Positions 15,001 to 21,251 of a DNA stretch of 64,000 nucleotides are shown here, piece after piece. The notes below the pieces were generated by a model that made no database searches, had not been told where the DNA came from, and saw nothing but the letters and a program-made list of their open reading frames with translations. Made by a program: the position numbers and the translations under genes. The stretch's first letter is position 1. The number at the start of each line of letters is the position of its first letter. Origin of the DNA: JBKCUI01 sp052161605 (GTDB taxonomy: Bacteria > Planctomycetota > Planctomycetia > Pirellulales > Pirellulaceae); assembly GCA_052161605.1 (NCBI GenBank), contig CP197409.1, one strand, 5' to 3'.

Positions 15001-17074
15001 CGGCGATGGTTCTCCGGCGGTTAGTTTGCCTCCGCAAATCAATCGCACGATCTCCTTGGATCATGTTTATCGCTTTCCGGGAGTCTACAACGTGAGCATC
15101 ACCGTTGCCAATGAAGAGGGATCGGTCACAGAAGTACTGCCGATCGAAGTATTGAACCAGGCCCCAATCGTGCAGCTTCATTTAAAGAAGTTCTCCGATC
15201 AGGTTGATGCATACGAAGGTCAAGAAGCGCTTGTACTCGTAACGATCGACGATCCAACATTTACCGCGAACGTAGCCGATTGGAGTTACACGATCCAGTG
15301 GGGAGATGGAACTGTTGAAACGTTTGCGGGTTGGCTGGAGACACTGGACGGGGCTGATGTTCGCCACCAGGCTGCTACGTTGAGTCATGCCTATGCGGTA
15401 GAGGGGAACTACGATATTGTCGTAACGACTGTGGATAGCTCAGGTGCTATCGCGTCTGCAACCAAGACTATTCAGGTTGTCAATGCGCCCCCTGTGCTGG
15501 AATGGATCACGTTCTACGAAGAAGTTTTAGAAGATATCGCCGAAGTTTGGTCTGTTCGCGTTTTCGATATCGATCCCGTTACAGTGGTATGGGATTTCGA
15601 CGAGGGACGTGGGATTGTTGAAGGAACCACCGCGAGTTGGAGCTTTTCAGAACCTGGATTAAAAACAGTCCGAGTTCGTGCCGTAGATTCTGAGGGGGCA
15701 CTTTCGGAAATCGTGTATCAAGTTCTCGTAGTGAATACGCCTGATCCGCCGGTCTGGATACCGTTCGGAATACAGTCCCTTTTCGAAGAGGTCGCATGGA
15801 GCTTGAGTGTTACTGCTGTCGATAGCGACCCCGGCGATGTCATTTCCTATTCGTTAGAGAGTGCACCTGATGGAATGACGATCGACACCGAGTCGGGACT
15901 CATTCAATGGACTCCAGGACTTGATCAATCGGGCCAAGTACAATCGGTCACCGTGAAAGCCCAGGATCAGTACGGACTCGCCGCCAACCAAGAGTTGATT
16001 CTCCATGTTTTTCGACATGGAGCCGTTTCGGGGGTTGTGTTTGAAGATAGCAACCGCAACGGGCGAATCGAGCTTGGAGAATCGCCTCAATCAGGATTTC
16101 AGATTTCCTTGGTAAACGATATGGGCACCGTGTTCCATCGAAACGCGACCACTAACGAGCAAGGTGAGTATCAATTCGATCGGGTCCCCACGGGAACCTA
16201 TCGGCTAGTGGTCCACGTGCCGAACTACTGGGAAGCGACAACGCCGATCGAGGGAACGGTTGAAATTACTTCTGGTCAGCATGTTCGGTTGCTTCCTATC
16301 GGTATGACCAACGATAGTGATGGGGATGGAGTCAGCAATCAAATTGAGCAAAGCTTTGGGGTACTGGATGCCAACGGCGATGGAATACCGGATTGGCTAC
16401 AGCCAAATATTGTGACGGTTGGATTGGAGAATGGAAATCGAATAACACTGATCGCACCTATCGGTACCGCTCTCAGCGATGTCGTTGTATCTCCGATTCC
16501 ACCAGGTGCTCCAGGAATTCTGTTGGGGGAGCAGGGGATGCTAAGCTACCGACTCAGTGGCATTCCGATCGGTGGCAGTGCGGTCGTCGAACTGCGACTT
16601 ATGGATAGTCGAGGTGTTACCTTGCCAACTGTTTCTGCCGTATACAAGTACGATCCATCGATTGTGGCCCCGAACATCCCATGGTATGCATTGCCTGATA
16701 CACCAACTAGTGAATCTGCTCACGTTGAAATCTTAACTGATCGGGTCATGATCACACTATTCGACGGCAAGCCTGGCGATGCCGATGGAATCGCTAATGG
16801 AGTGATCGTCGATCCTATCGCTTTTGTAATTGATGATTTAGCGAACTACCACCGCGGTTGGACCAACCCGGCGAATGCTCTGGATGTGGATGGCGATGGG
16901 ACTGTGAGCCCCCTGGATGTGCTGACTCTGATCAATCAGCTTAATGCTGGCGGTCTCCATTTAAACCGTGATCGCTTTCCAGATGAAGGATTCTACGACG
17001 TTGATAGCGATGGAACGTTGTCGCCATTGGATGTGCTACGGGTCATCAACTATTTGAACGGCGGTCCACCCTAA
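2..17074 (+). CDS. Giant multidomain RTX / FG-GAP / PKD / dockerin surface protein (5' end outside window)
   Basis: The frame has no stop back to base 2, so the TTG at 14 is probably not the start and the N-terminus lies to the left. Numbering from base 14: the first ~1,030 residues have no domain I recognise, apart from an EF-hand/dockerin-like DLNGDGSITVEDV stretch near 379. RTX-type GGxGxDxx nonapeptides run in blocks from ~1,040 to ~2,650, with a short block at ~4,215-4,250. FG-GAP/VCBS-like D-x-D-G-D repeats lie at ~2,950-3,420, and ELWxxDGT-like repeats at ~3,600-4,040. Leucine-rich repeats lie at ~4,350-4,500, SdrD-B-like domains at ~4,770 and ~5,340, and PKD-like domains at ~4,980-5,240. 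A type I dockerin-like pair of calcium loops closes the protein (~5,616-5,686). It is probably an exported calcium-binding adhesin or envelope protein; the exact role is unknown. The gene is convergent with the kinase gene and overlaps it by 4 nt. Confidence 0.9.
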   Translation, partial: RLVDLVERVSGEELLGRRLPIVNTSLGEVLDTVDRVSDLVDRIVNDPQSTLKTLERDLEQVLGLADEELTLSFDSILGAIRMDVDLRLNPVQVRRALDVDLSRAGLSGLSSLVDFQAAAELTVAAGAELNLHIGLDLAALQSGSFDSAVLVYDSTGVQADILVQGDQMQFTTAIGPLGVGVGPGSVVLDRDGLAFGSTTNTDAPASFSVRLPDRANGIYRWNQLTPAQFTSSFEGVVGVDLPLTFQLGGATTQPLQIHWPQLNSTNFAQVATINPSGGNQIVLPDLNQAIGSFTLLDGVHALAAGLEGLFGLIERYLGDEVFGIPVPMIGQGLSDAVDFLERLRQELGSSIDVPGIGIAAARQAIFNALGPGSSIGGGNGVLGDLNGDGSITVEDVGLELNGDEEVLYRLKIAQTSIVASSGIALDVGVPGLGLVVDGNASVQMGYSLDIGFGLSASDGPFVQFFDGDELQLDFTASVADLVGEGRLGPFVVSVATIPPSRFTEEQRRASRLDPLDAASEKINAIGGRYAIDLGDGRYSLTNLGSIGSLGIQTQATLAGSLHLEIETSLGGNAMLPSISTGLHLTWESVSGGLDVVAASLVRPSIEFSNLSLDLGGFVSNVIAPMLAPVNDMLNPVRPILNALTTPIPILSDLAGRSLTMTDLMALTGSGGETVGEFVDAASVIVNMLNIPIVDGSVRLPLGNFIAAYNGDLLETTPAGGSFGGMGSFSSFLNSVEDVALRNYLQTMPRTEAGEAAQKSRFDVPILTNPSTAIGILLGQDVPLLTFDMPRLEAEFRYSQYIPIWPIFGVRFGGSVGITADFAFGYDTAGFRDYAQSRRASDLLNGFYISDTENVDGTGEDVPEVIFEGRLTAAGELNVLVAQAGVEGGLFARVLLNLNDPDGDGKVRGRELMDNLALGRHPLLGPLWVFDASGQLGVGFRAYVNTPIWDGDIDLGEIILLDFDIPRPDPFAGNPTLAHVDADGTLIVHVGPNAHRREQGDLSDGDDNVLIKLSADQTQIVVAAFGLEQPFSNVASIFVDAGRGNDRIEIASNVIVPATIRGGQGSDILIAGGGPATIFGGPGNDTIYGSSSDDLIYGEAGDDVIYGLDGNDTIYGGDGNDILYGGKGDDRLFGEAGNDTLYGNQGNDLLVGGFGSDILHGDLGDDELWGDNLDGTGNGDDVLYGGGGNDILRGGAGNDQLWGGLGSDQLYGGDGDDILIAGTGMQPGTLESPADSNSTHLLDGGTGNNLIYGDFGDDVVITRGNGTNRVWTFAGNDTITLGDGDDYIDAGRGDDVINAGGGNNTIYTGSGYDIVTAGNGRDFVDMRPDAIGPLSAGGMLGQAAAASRGSPIAGLAGYQTLAGGGASSSNRGGVVTIAGGNNIVHGDDGDLRIFTGAGNDWIDAGHGNNIVFSGDGNDTIRTGDGHDQIDAGNGSNDVSSGAGNDTIRTGSGNDVIDAGPGDDWISSGAGNDSIRGGSGNDWIDAGPGDDVLFGGEGDDVLIGGFGSDTIYGGSGRNVIWGGLELHSRDVLLGSGLLPPVGYSPDLAYAGFVPPLIRPAILNGQSLAGETDDGADRIFGGTGGDWIFGGGGNDTIHAGGGDNYVDGGAGDDSLFGGPGSDVMLGGSGNDVLRGGAGIDFLYGGLGNDRLYGDAGVTVSGVHHLFGQMLFGEEGDDQIFAFAPTMNSAVESALLGDRLDGGPGRDQLFGNLRREVLLGGPGDDLLEGDGLAGPNYAANPMPFTTGGGDWLYGDEGDDILLGGGGDDVLFGGAGSDLLEGHAGQDQLYGGTGIDFIRLDTDPAYAFGGDTIHGHFGNRVEGDVADDHATDILLINGTLGDDTILIGETVLGLLEVQYNQRTLTFPWRDRNGIATLEQFQINGLAGDDILGFVQGSGAVRLSDLALRSRDWVAVINGGSGNDILYGSPGRDRLNGGSGSDILYGYDGDDRLLGDDGDGSSLDLDVLYAGTGNDDLLGGVGRNHLFAWSRDPSQGTAFGVFVDPTTGETFDSPGAGRVLEDTGLNRMLGRDSDDLLFAGTGLDFLYGGGGNNTLHGPDGVPLEFGMGVPASEQWLEYARGTDKVWYYAGTDSNDVITVDYVTEPGLLGDHHLITRLTENNGHFTFDAQVRLDFEATDADGNRIWDPQDIVYRIEEVDDIDDPKARRLAFGQLLLDSRFLPPEGDFMAIIIDAKGGDDQVFVGPTVQRSVWINAGDGDDRVEIAGGSTILADLADAALRNDLAGQPSNPSRAFELIGDGIQGVVDRSTVWRDLTLDSPRDVDWYRFALSSGVHAESLLLVDSLSAGDQIELQLFSQNFDGTMQLLGTATPTSLAPSLAIHSSKPARWALGIGSLGLMPETTYWIRVRSLGGIPTLYDLAVDRVELSIGGASIIPLGTRSDVIRRDVIVGGAGHDVLIGGPGEDWIIGGPGNDVLSGGWDRGASDILIGEEGDDLFQILLDDLPVDASSNTLLLTLADEIDGGSGYNRIVFMGGDRDAFGRPIPDHVSMSYNRLLGSYEITGLVWDSANQSFVQAGEYYAMRSAQFSTRNVQSILFDLGAGDDELRLDSDYQFPKVDGTLDKRRSFGISAGDRQAGGGSLQFEIRGGDGNDRIFGSPYDDMIDGGAGIDFLVGMGGDDRVRGGADADILVGGDLDSSGVTPIDRWEATVRTGAYIRNDIALHAVPIPMGSGALSGLTLHDGDRADWYLLPLPKSGGAVSVNDFAVQFDSVDAQNLFDNPLWNFPRLSVVPARLDPTDGTSYIPTTGVPQAYLIQVRNPRSLSVVADKKMSHSELQGATELTLRVSIDGGVPRSLAITIDGSMTGSQVASALNTRIGAQSLSGALFAEYDASLERLVLSARNEQSLSVTGDFASGIRWIGFTSGQTNQEPPPGLGTYTLSTSRAFPDSPMGPQLATRIEVSPIARPDIDFVPPSPLMDISSGNQSVAAAMRIEGVVALDRLSNAAAIGDVNGDGLVDTILWGNQQAAIVLSEFEPQRSVVNINDMASFILPLVDGWRPIAGGADLDGDGRAETAFWRIADPQRIEVGLLPGSALAERVVSTDRLIRQVAVLPLTEALTSTVTADDVDIEWMQWDADGIADMLIVARQPRVQRGTNPGYGGVLSGTWMRDVLDGSNPPAGAFQMSVWINGTTQTHSIVQGSLPTPSEWQRSTGAAEAGFDQQIHARVGDIDGDGMDEIVLVQPQGWRFTNSRTGESIAVARVYTIDTQGNPAANVTLGAGVSRPRVQTTATIELNQAGNVRQAALNQDQPLLVADFDFDGRADLVLARDFDLKTGESDSLLVFRGQQLTDSKPLTELDASATFGGMFRETDSWMIGLSMVAGDFDGDRQLDLAIGAIGDSNLQGSLNVLYNPLTAEGVYDIRTESWGDSRVDWVRVTGLQPGDGLGRLRGRAHDLNGDGMADILVGVPGFDSSFSGDNAGAIFIVPGIGRRVQLPPPGSILELANESLRGRGDVLVDLGSPLEFSGGSNFLSSPRSENWFRFTTVGDGSPGDILRLSPYAIDEPSVLLEGISGDIESGTSNTRQGRSQFESGGELQRTAVMEFDLSPLLEAYDRPNQIMGASLTLSASSSSQTDMPALRNPYGLTSVAAGTSTNPRVFFSTRESEESLNDQGEYVYTEKTYLWLTDGTSEGTRVVANEYGVTGVGIGHRALVQRFVCTSGDCYIEPDFGWVGGHYELAIHDGQSAIKIGDFGSLDTFIEREGIVYFIGSTTEENSKRTLNRVVVDSSGVPHWNVAAESTEESMPHFYSIYPVASDSGVFFSYAKDGVYRLWHSKGTLGSQEHLLDFDTTLDFSQPTYRAVAFDGGIVFAARRGTISEALWYSDGKRAGTRLVKDVNPNDNPRIHAFGAMNDRVYFIADSNDLWVTDGTTSGTKKVRTIFSAPVTSSRVSQAVVVDNHYVVSKVNHNVSTIGNITLFSVDKNGNIVHQAQWNGVGTPGLYSLVESRGEVLASLILRPAGGTFADSQSHLVRFAPTTGDSKELLVIPGFNPVYEFGGITGGPTVFTGPSTDVNDDEYGLLWHTDHTPDGTYPITVLEGGSGEAGGLQNVEMTIEVRPAKRDGMIDKFDLEGEVFLSRTISVTTDSQGRFTVPLTTNIGLLNDFRRLFDLGYRSVSVSIRSGSSHIFYDAPNPGLGTGLRVERSRGVGGTLLDGEGRLIADSFSVLDLRNRPAGTYYLKVSQPEHSETPTFVPFSIFIDPPSLGASHPLTDNDLLRGGDGDDYLVGGAGRDRMFGESGRDIFVGDSFEPVDRSFTGTIGGNGLDAILEPLRDGASEHRTFDRIDSRITLDPIAVLRISSNDAPVAGLHQFEINSLELARRIAGELGIEVISFGDVHRFSREVRASELATIIRLDASNAGITNLAGLERLIGLESLDLSGNELTAIALSRLIPQNNGELGAAKLRSLNLDGNRIGAVGGLSGLNELRVLSLASQRVPLSNITPLGQLASLVYLDLSGNEVSNPAPLAGLSALQVLDLSNNALASLASLTRVYVRDESVAVVSDPEQIQHNQTTTASAYGGFYYMIQPRSENMGATTGSVRWTVSGLPAGEYDVLATWFGDGTHSTEAQFTLGGQSVLVNQQLAPSGAPIDGRPFQYIGNLSRTSIGNESVFLTTGNDSRIAIADAILVRSRHDRLPSLQRIALEGNPLDDATHRIIVPTLEDRAIQVDYDRNLGPIWHTTLGPRVADGDGVVLISNLSQYVNDPDGVGLQWSGVANHSGVEFDWNGDWLKLTATGPIDRPVIVWLTATDVKGRSSSAPLSIAFMGSLVTGRLFEDENTNGNLDAGEQPLSGQVVYLDMDGDGQYSLDDPFALTDKEGQYAIWTSKTGSIPLRVIASQSVSRVSPDFRTVQISEAGNVLAGNDFGLQTGIRIDGVAFVNEGDIVTLDAIAHESLSGTGTWSISGGPLLDVSDLTGPTVKFRPMQDGIYTVQYSYNTGANTLVASYQLAVLPVTPSLNVGSALAGSQAVPKGRFQLSRPMIVDPGADTWHVTIDYGDGSPAVSLPPQINRTISLDHVYRFPGVYNVSITVANEEGSVTEVLPIEVLNQAPIVQLHLKKFSDQVDAYEGQEALVLVTIDDPTFTANVADWSYTIQWGDGTVETFAGWLETLDGADVRHQAATLSHAYAVEGNYDIVVTTVDSSGAIASATKTIQVVNAPPVLEWITFYEEVLEDIAEVWSVRVFDIDPVTVVWDFDEGRGIVEGTTASWSFSEPGLKTVRVRAVDSEGALSEIVYQVLVVNTPDPPVWIPFGIQSLFEEVAWSLSVTAVDSDPGDVISYSLESAPDGMTIDTESGLIQWTPGLDQSGQVQSVTVKAQDQYGLAANQELILHVFRHGAVSGVVFEDSNRNGRIELGESPQSGFQISLVNDMGTVFHRNATTNEQGEYQFDRVPTGTYRLVVHVPNYWEATTPIEGTVEITSGQHVRLLPIGMTNDSDGDGVSNQIEQSFGVLDANGDGIPDWLQPNIVTVGLENGNRITLIAPIGTALSDVVVSPIPPGAPGILLGEQGMLSYRLSGIPIGGSAVVELRLMDSRGVTLPTVSAVYKYDPSIVAPNIPWYALPDTPTSESAHVEILTDRVMITLFDGKPGDADGIANGVIVDPIAFVIDDLANYHRGWTNPANALDVDGDGTVSPLDVLTLINQLNAGGLHLNRDRFPDEGFYDVDSDGTLSPLDVLRVINYLNGGPP

Positions 17075-20000
17075 TTATGAGACTCGGAATTAACTTTTAG
17101 AGGAAACGTTAATAGCTCTCTAGCACCATTGCCGCGAAGAATTTGGAGTGGATACCATGTGGTTTTGTCCCAGACGATTAGGAAACCACCCGAGTCTAGG
17201 TGGGTCAATGTTGCGAAGGTCGGTGAGTCCGCGTGGCTAAACATTCGCATATCGTGAAGTTGAGGGTCCATGAGCTCAAGCGAGCGTAGAACTTCACCGG
17301 TTGCAGCATCAAATTGAATAAACGATTCGTTGATAGATATGAGGAGAGACCGATTATCGAATAATGCCAGATGATTCACTCTGGTTCGCTTTTGTAGAGG
17401 CCAACGTCTCCGCCATTGAATCGCCCCGTCCGAAGGATTGAGGGACATGATTTCGAGATGATCACCACGGTCACAGGAGACGATCAATCCATCACCCTTT
17501 GGATTCCACTCGATTGCTTTGAGGGAACCCGCCGAGAATGGAGGCCAACGCCTCACGGTCGCCATCGATTCCGTTAATAGTATTTCGATTTCTTGACGGT
17601 AATTACCAATCGCAATAAGTCCGCTGGGCTCGTGATGCGAAAGAAATCGAGGATTTCGAACCGAGTTCATTCGACGTTTCCAGCTATGGTCGGATCTGTC
17701 CCATTGGACGAGGAAACTCGTTTTCGAGTAACGGGAACTCAAGCTGTACAAGAAACCGTTATCGTCACTTCCATTATGCGATGGGACGAGAACTCGTTCG
17801 TTCACATCCCACCAGACTGGTGTCGAACTTTCTGTAAATTGAATTGCAAGGTATCGGTCATCGATAACTTGTGCAAAGCCTTCGGGAGGGGCTGGTAACT
17901 CGACGAATGTTTGCAGCACTAGTTCTCCCACGAGATTGGATTTCGCGACCAGCCCCTGCTGGTTACAGAGCCAGTAACCATCAGCATCCGCCAAGGCATC
18001 TATGATACTACCACCAGTAAACGAGACAATTTTCGCCGTTTGAGTGTCACTAAGTCTATGAATTGCACTATGGGTTCCTATCGCCAGTTCTGAGGAACCT
18101 GGGCGTGCTGCGACTTGATACTTGGCGAACGAGGAGTCAGGCACCTGGAATTCTTCGCTGACATTCCATAGCATCGTTCCGGAAAGAGTAGCTAATCTCC
18201 ATCCACCCTCGAAACCAACGGCAATCGAGGGATTGTCAGATTCAAGGCTCGATACTGAAAGAATATCGTTCCCTCGGGGCAGAATGCGGTTCGATGGCTC
18301 GTCGTCAAAAGAATGAACCTCAACACTACGATGGAATGTTGCAATCAAGTTGTTGAACGCATGAGAATAGGCAATATCCACCGGATCTCCAACGGGCGGA
18401 ACCATCCAGGTTTTCTCCTCGTGAATGGAATGGGCATCGTTCTTATCCCACTCAGCGGCAATTATCTTTCCTTGCTCGATGTCGATAAAGGCGAAACGGG
18501 AGCGAGGGTTTGAATCCAAGTTCGCATTGTGAAGCGTTGGCAACCTGCATAAACAACGAGGGCGGTAGCTTGGGAATAGATGTTCGTGAGCGAGCGAATC
18601 GTCAATATTAAACCGCAGGCCTTGAGATGTCGCGCATATGATGCCATAAGTTTCCGTCAGCCAATCGACTCCATACAATTGTTCACTTGGCCAAAATCGT
18701 TGGATGAGTCTGGTTTGACTCAAAACATCCCATATCTCCAGTCGAATATCGGAACCGATGTTGCCTGCAACTGCAATTTGTTTGCCTGTCGAATCCCACC
18801 GAACGTAACACGAATGCTCTAACGGACAATAGAAACTCCAAGCGAGAGTCAAATCTTGATCATTCGATTGGAAAACACGAAGCGCTCCGTCCCCTGAGTA
18901 TACGGCAAGATAGGTTCCATCCGGAGACCAAGACAATCCAAGAACTGCCCCCAGTGGCGGGTTGCTAGTCCAGTTTTCTAGGGATTGAGAGGCCAATGCG
19001 GAAAAAGGAGCATTCTCAAGGCTCGGGATGGGAGTCGGAGTTGTGGACTCACTGAGTGGAAATCGCCCCTCGTTTTCCATGTTGACAATGGGTGGTGAAT
19101 ATTTGCTGGGCGGCGAATAGGTGCTCAGAATGAAAAACCACGCACCCAGCAGAACGCATAACAGCAGTGCAACAGAGCCCCACACAACTGAAAGCTGCCT
19201 CTTCGCTGGGGTCGTACTCGACGGGGACTTTCCCATTCTAAGCAAACCTTCAGAGATGGATGCGCCGCCAATATTCTCATCTCGAGTCCCTAAAAGTCTC
19301 CAGAGAGCATCGCGATTTGCCCATGGCTCCAAGTCGGCGATAGCAGCATCCAAATCCTGGTAACGATCTTCTGGGTTCTCCGAAAGCATTCGCTGCACGA
19401 TCTTCCGCAAGTCCGGAGCGATCACCATTTCTTTCGCTGATGCCGAATGAATATCGGGATGGCTGGTAAGAAGAAAACAGAGTGTTGCTCCCAAGCTGAA
19501 TTGGTCGCATTTGGGAGATTCGAAGGACGGTTTACAAAGAGTGTATCGTTCCGGGGCCATGTAACCTTTCGACCCTCGAACCCAGAGCGGGCTACTTGTA
19601 TCCGTTGCCGATGGTTGCTCGGTGGAAATGTTTTGAAAATCGGCGATTCCAAGGTCCAGAATTTTGACCGTTCCCTTAGAATCCACCATGATATTCGCGG
19701 GTTTGATATCATGGTGAACAAGCCCTAGCTGATGAGCATAATGAAGCCCTCTGCACGCCTGACAAACAATTTCTGCGGCTGCATCACCGGGGATCGGACC
19801 GATTTTCTCCACAAGTTGCTGGAGATTGATCCCGTCGATTCGCTCCATCACCAAAAAAGCGACCCCATCGACATACCCCGCGTCCGTCGCTTGGACGATA
19901 TTCGGATGGTCTAGTTTTCCGTGGGCCAACCACTCGTGGCTTGCCGTTTGCCAGACTCCATGTGAACTTGGTTTCACATCGCCGAGGATTTTCAAGGCAA

Positions 20001-20328
20001 AGTGCTTTCCTAGATTACGATGTTTGGCATGATAGACCGTTCCCATGCCGCCAGATCCGAGTTCTTCAAGCAGCTCGTATTGCCCGAATATAGACGGAAG
20101 TGTCAGCGGTGCGGGGGTTACAGAATTCCCGTGTTCCCTAGTAAGACTCGAGAGCGATTGCAAAAGAGAGTCGTACGGAGAAGAGGATTCTGCGAGTGTT
20201 GTAGCCCGCTCTTGGCACAGGCTGCAATGATCAACGTGTTGGAACAGCGACGGAAGTGTCGAGGTGTTGATCTCACCCAGTAAAAGGGCTACTAGTTCTT
20301 CGTCGGTTAAGCATCGGTTCGAGGTCAT
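17071..20328 (-). CDS. Membrane Ser/Thr protein kinase with N-terminal zinc-finger-like motif and C-terminal WD40-like region
   Basis: 1,085 aa. An HxxHCxxC motif at residues 31-38 resembles anti-sigma zinc fingers. A Hanks-type kinase domain spans ~84-335: glycine loop GSGGMG (91-96), AxK lysine at 113, catalytic HHDIKPAN (D207), metal motif DLG instead of DFG (225-227), and APE (258-260). One transmembrane helix lies at ~381-403. The remaining ~650 residues carry WD40-like strands such as SWSPDGTYLAV and probably form a beta-propeller outside the membrane. The ATG at 20328 lies 30 nt downstream of the ECF sigma gene stop, so the two probably form an operon. In planctomycetes such sigma/kinase pairs are common, and the kinase is thought to control the sigma factor. 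That link is inferred from context here. Confidence 0.9.
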   Translation of the reverse strand: MTSNRCLTDEELVALLLGEINTSTLPSLFQHVDHCSLCQERATTLAESSSPYDSLLQSLSSLTREHGNSVTPAPLTLPSIFGQYELLEELGSGGMGTVYHAKHRNLGKHFALKILGDVKPSSHGVWQTASHEWLAHGKLDHPNIVQATDAGYVDGVAFLVMERIDGINLQQLVEKIGPIPGDAAAEIVCQACRGLHYAHQLGLVHHDIKPANIMVDSKGTVKILDLGIADFQNISTEQPSATDTSSPLWVRGSKGYMAPERYTLCKPSFESPKCDQFSLGATLCFLLTSHPDIHSASAKEMVIAPDLRKIVQRMLSENPEDRYQDLDAAIADLEPWANRDALWRLLGTRDENIGGASISEGLLRMGKSPSSTTPAKRQLSVVWGSVALLLCVLLGAWFFILSTYSPPSKYSPPIVNMENEGRFPLSESTTPTPIPSLENAPFSALASQSLENWTSNPPLGAVLGLSWSPDGTYLAVYSGDGALRVFQSNDQDLTLAWSFYCPLEHSCYVRWDSTGKQIAVAGNIGSDIRLEIWDVLSQTRLIQRFWPSEQLYGVDWLTETYGIICATSQGLRFNIDDSLAHEHLFPSYRPRCLCRLPTLHNANLDSNPRSRFAFIDIEQGKIIAAEWDKNDAHSIHEEKTWMVPPVGDPVDIAYSHAFNNLIATFHRSVEVHSFDDEPSNRILPRGNDILSVSSLESDNPSIAVGFEGGWRLATLSGTMLWNVSEEFQVPDSSFAKYQVAARPGSSELAIGTHSAIHRLSDTQTAKIVSFTGGSIIDALADADGYWLCNQQGLVAKSNLVGELVLQTFVELPAPPEGFAQVIDDRYLAIQFTESSTPVWWDVNERVLVPSHNGSDDNGFLYSLSSRYSKTSFLVQWDRSDHSWKRRMNSVRNPRFLSHHEPSGLIAIGNYRQEIEILLTESMATVRRWPPFSAGSLKAIEWNPKGDGLIVSCDRGDHLEIMSLNPSDGAIQWRRRWPLQKRTRVNHLALFDNRSLLISINESFIQFDAATGEVLRSLELMDPQLHDMRMFSHADSPTFATLTHLDSGGFLIVWDKTTWYPLQILRGNGARELLTFPLKVNSESHN

Positions 20329-20358
20329 GACACAAAGAACAACGAATCCAATTGGACA

Positions 20359-21024
20359 CTAGGACGCGTCGAAACTTTGTTTAGACCAAAGTTCGCGGTA
20401 TTTTTGTGGAGAAACGAGCTCCTCCTTGAGCCGAGCGAGCACACGGGTACGGGCTTTGTAGACCGCCCAGACCGAAATTTCTAAATCGTCAGCAATGTCG
20501 GTAGCCGAGTCTCCCTGGACAGCGATCCTCCAGAAAGCAATCCAAGTCGAGGATTTGAACTCATGTCGAAGCTCGGCCATTAAACGCAGGAAGAACTCTT
20601 CTTCGTCATGGGCGGAATGGGGTGGTGGATGTTCTGGAACCGCAACCATTAGCTGGATGCCTGTGGTTCCTCCACGTCCGTCGGGAGTTTGGTCTGCTCG
20701 ACGAAAATGATCGTAAACAAGGTTTCGCACCAAAGTCCAAAGCCAACCGCGAAACGTCGCTCCCTCGACCGTAGGATCGAAACGATCGATCGAAGAATTG
20801 ATGCGTATCAAGACCTCCTGGCATAGGTCATCAGAATCTTCTTGACGGAGCCCAAGACGACGACACCAAGAGTGGATGAGAGGGCTGTAAAGGAAAACGA
20901 AGCGTTCCCAGGACTCGTCGCGATGTTGAGAGAGCCCAAAGATGAGAGTTTGCGATGTGGCAATATCGCGAGCAAGCATAAGTCGAACAGGTTCGGTCAA
21001 GTGGCGACGGCAGAGACACTCCAT
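20359..21024 (-). CDS. ECF-type RNA polymerase sigma factor
   Basis: 221 aa. Region 2 is recognisable: a core-binding and -10-recognition stretch around LGLRQEDSDDLCQEVL and FRGWLWTLVRNLVYDHFRR. A region 4 helix-turn-helix follows near the C-terminus (GDSATDIADDLEISVWAVYKARTRVLARL). An acidic, proline-rich linker joins them. Length and layout fit the sigma-70 ECF family; no separate anti-sigma gene is adjacent. The downstream kinase, with its zinc-finger-like N-terminus, is the likely partner. The chosen ATG (21024) has a purine-rich AAGGGGA only 2 nt upstream, so an internal start such as ATG 20976 is possible. The 227-nt stretch between this gene and the divergent HTH gene at 21252 should hold both promoters; I see no clear boxes. 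Confidence 0.9.
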   Translation of the reverse strand: MECLCRRHLTEPVRLMLARDIATSQTLIFGLSQHRDESWERFVFLYSPLIHSWCRRLGLRQEDSDDLCQEVLIRINSSIDRFDPTVEGATFRGWLWTLVRNLVYDHFRRADQTPDGRGGTTGIQLMVAVPEHPPPHSAHDEEEFFLRLMAELRHEFKSSTWIAFWRIAVQGDSATDIADDLEISVWAVYKARTRVLARLKEELVSPQKYRELWSKQSFDAS

Positions 21025-21251
21025 TTCCCCTTAAAATTGTAATCGAAACAGAAGTCATAGGGAGCATAAACTGCCAATCGAATAGAATGGAATCCGCCAC
21101 GGATTCGACACTAAGGCGGAAGCAAGAAAATCATAGACGGAGATTTTCATGGAGAATCTTGTTTCCCCCACAACGGTTACGCGTATGGGTTGGGCCTGTT
21201 TGTCTATCCGACTTTTTTCGCATCAAACGCACATTTGATTAGGATTTTATT

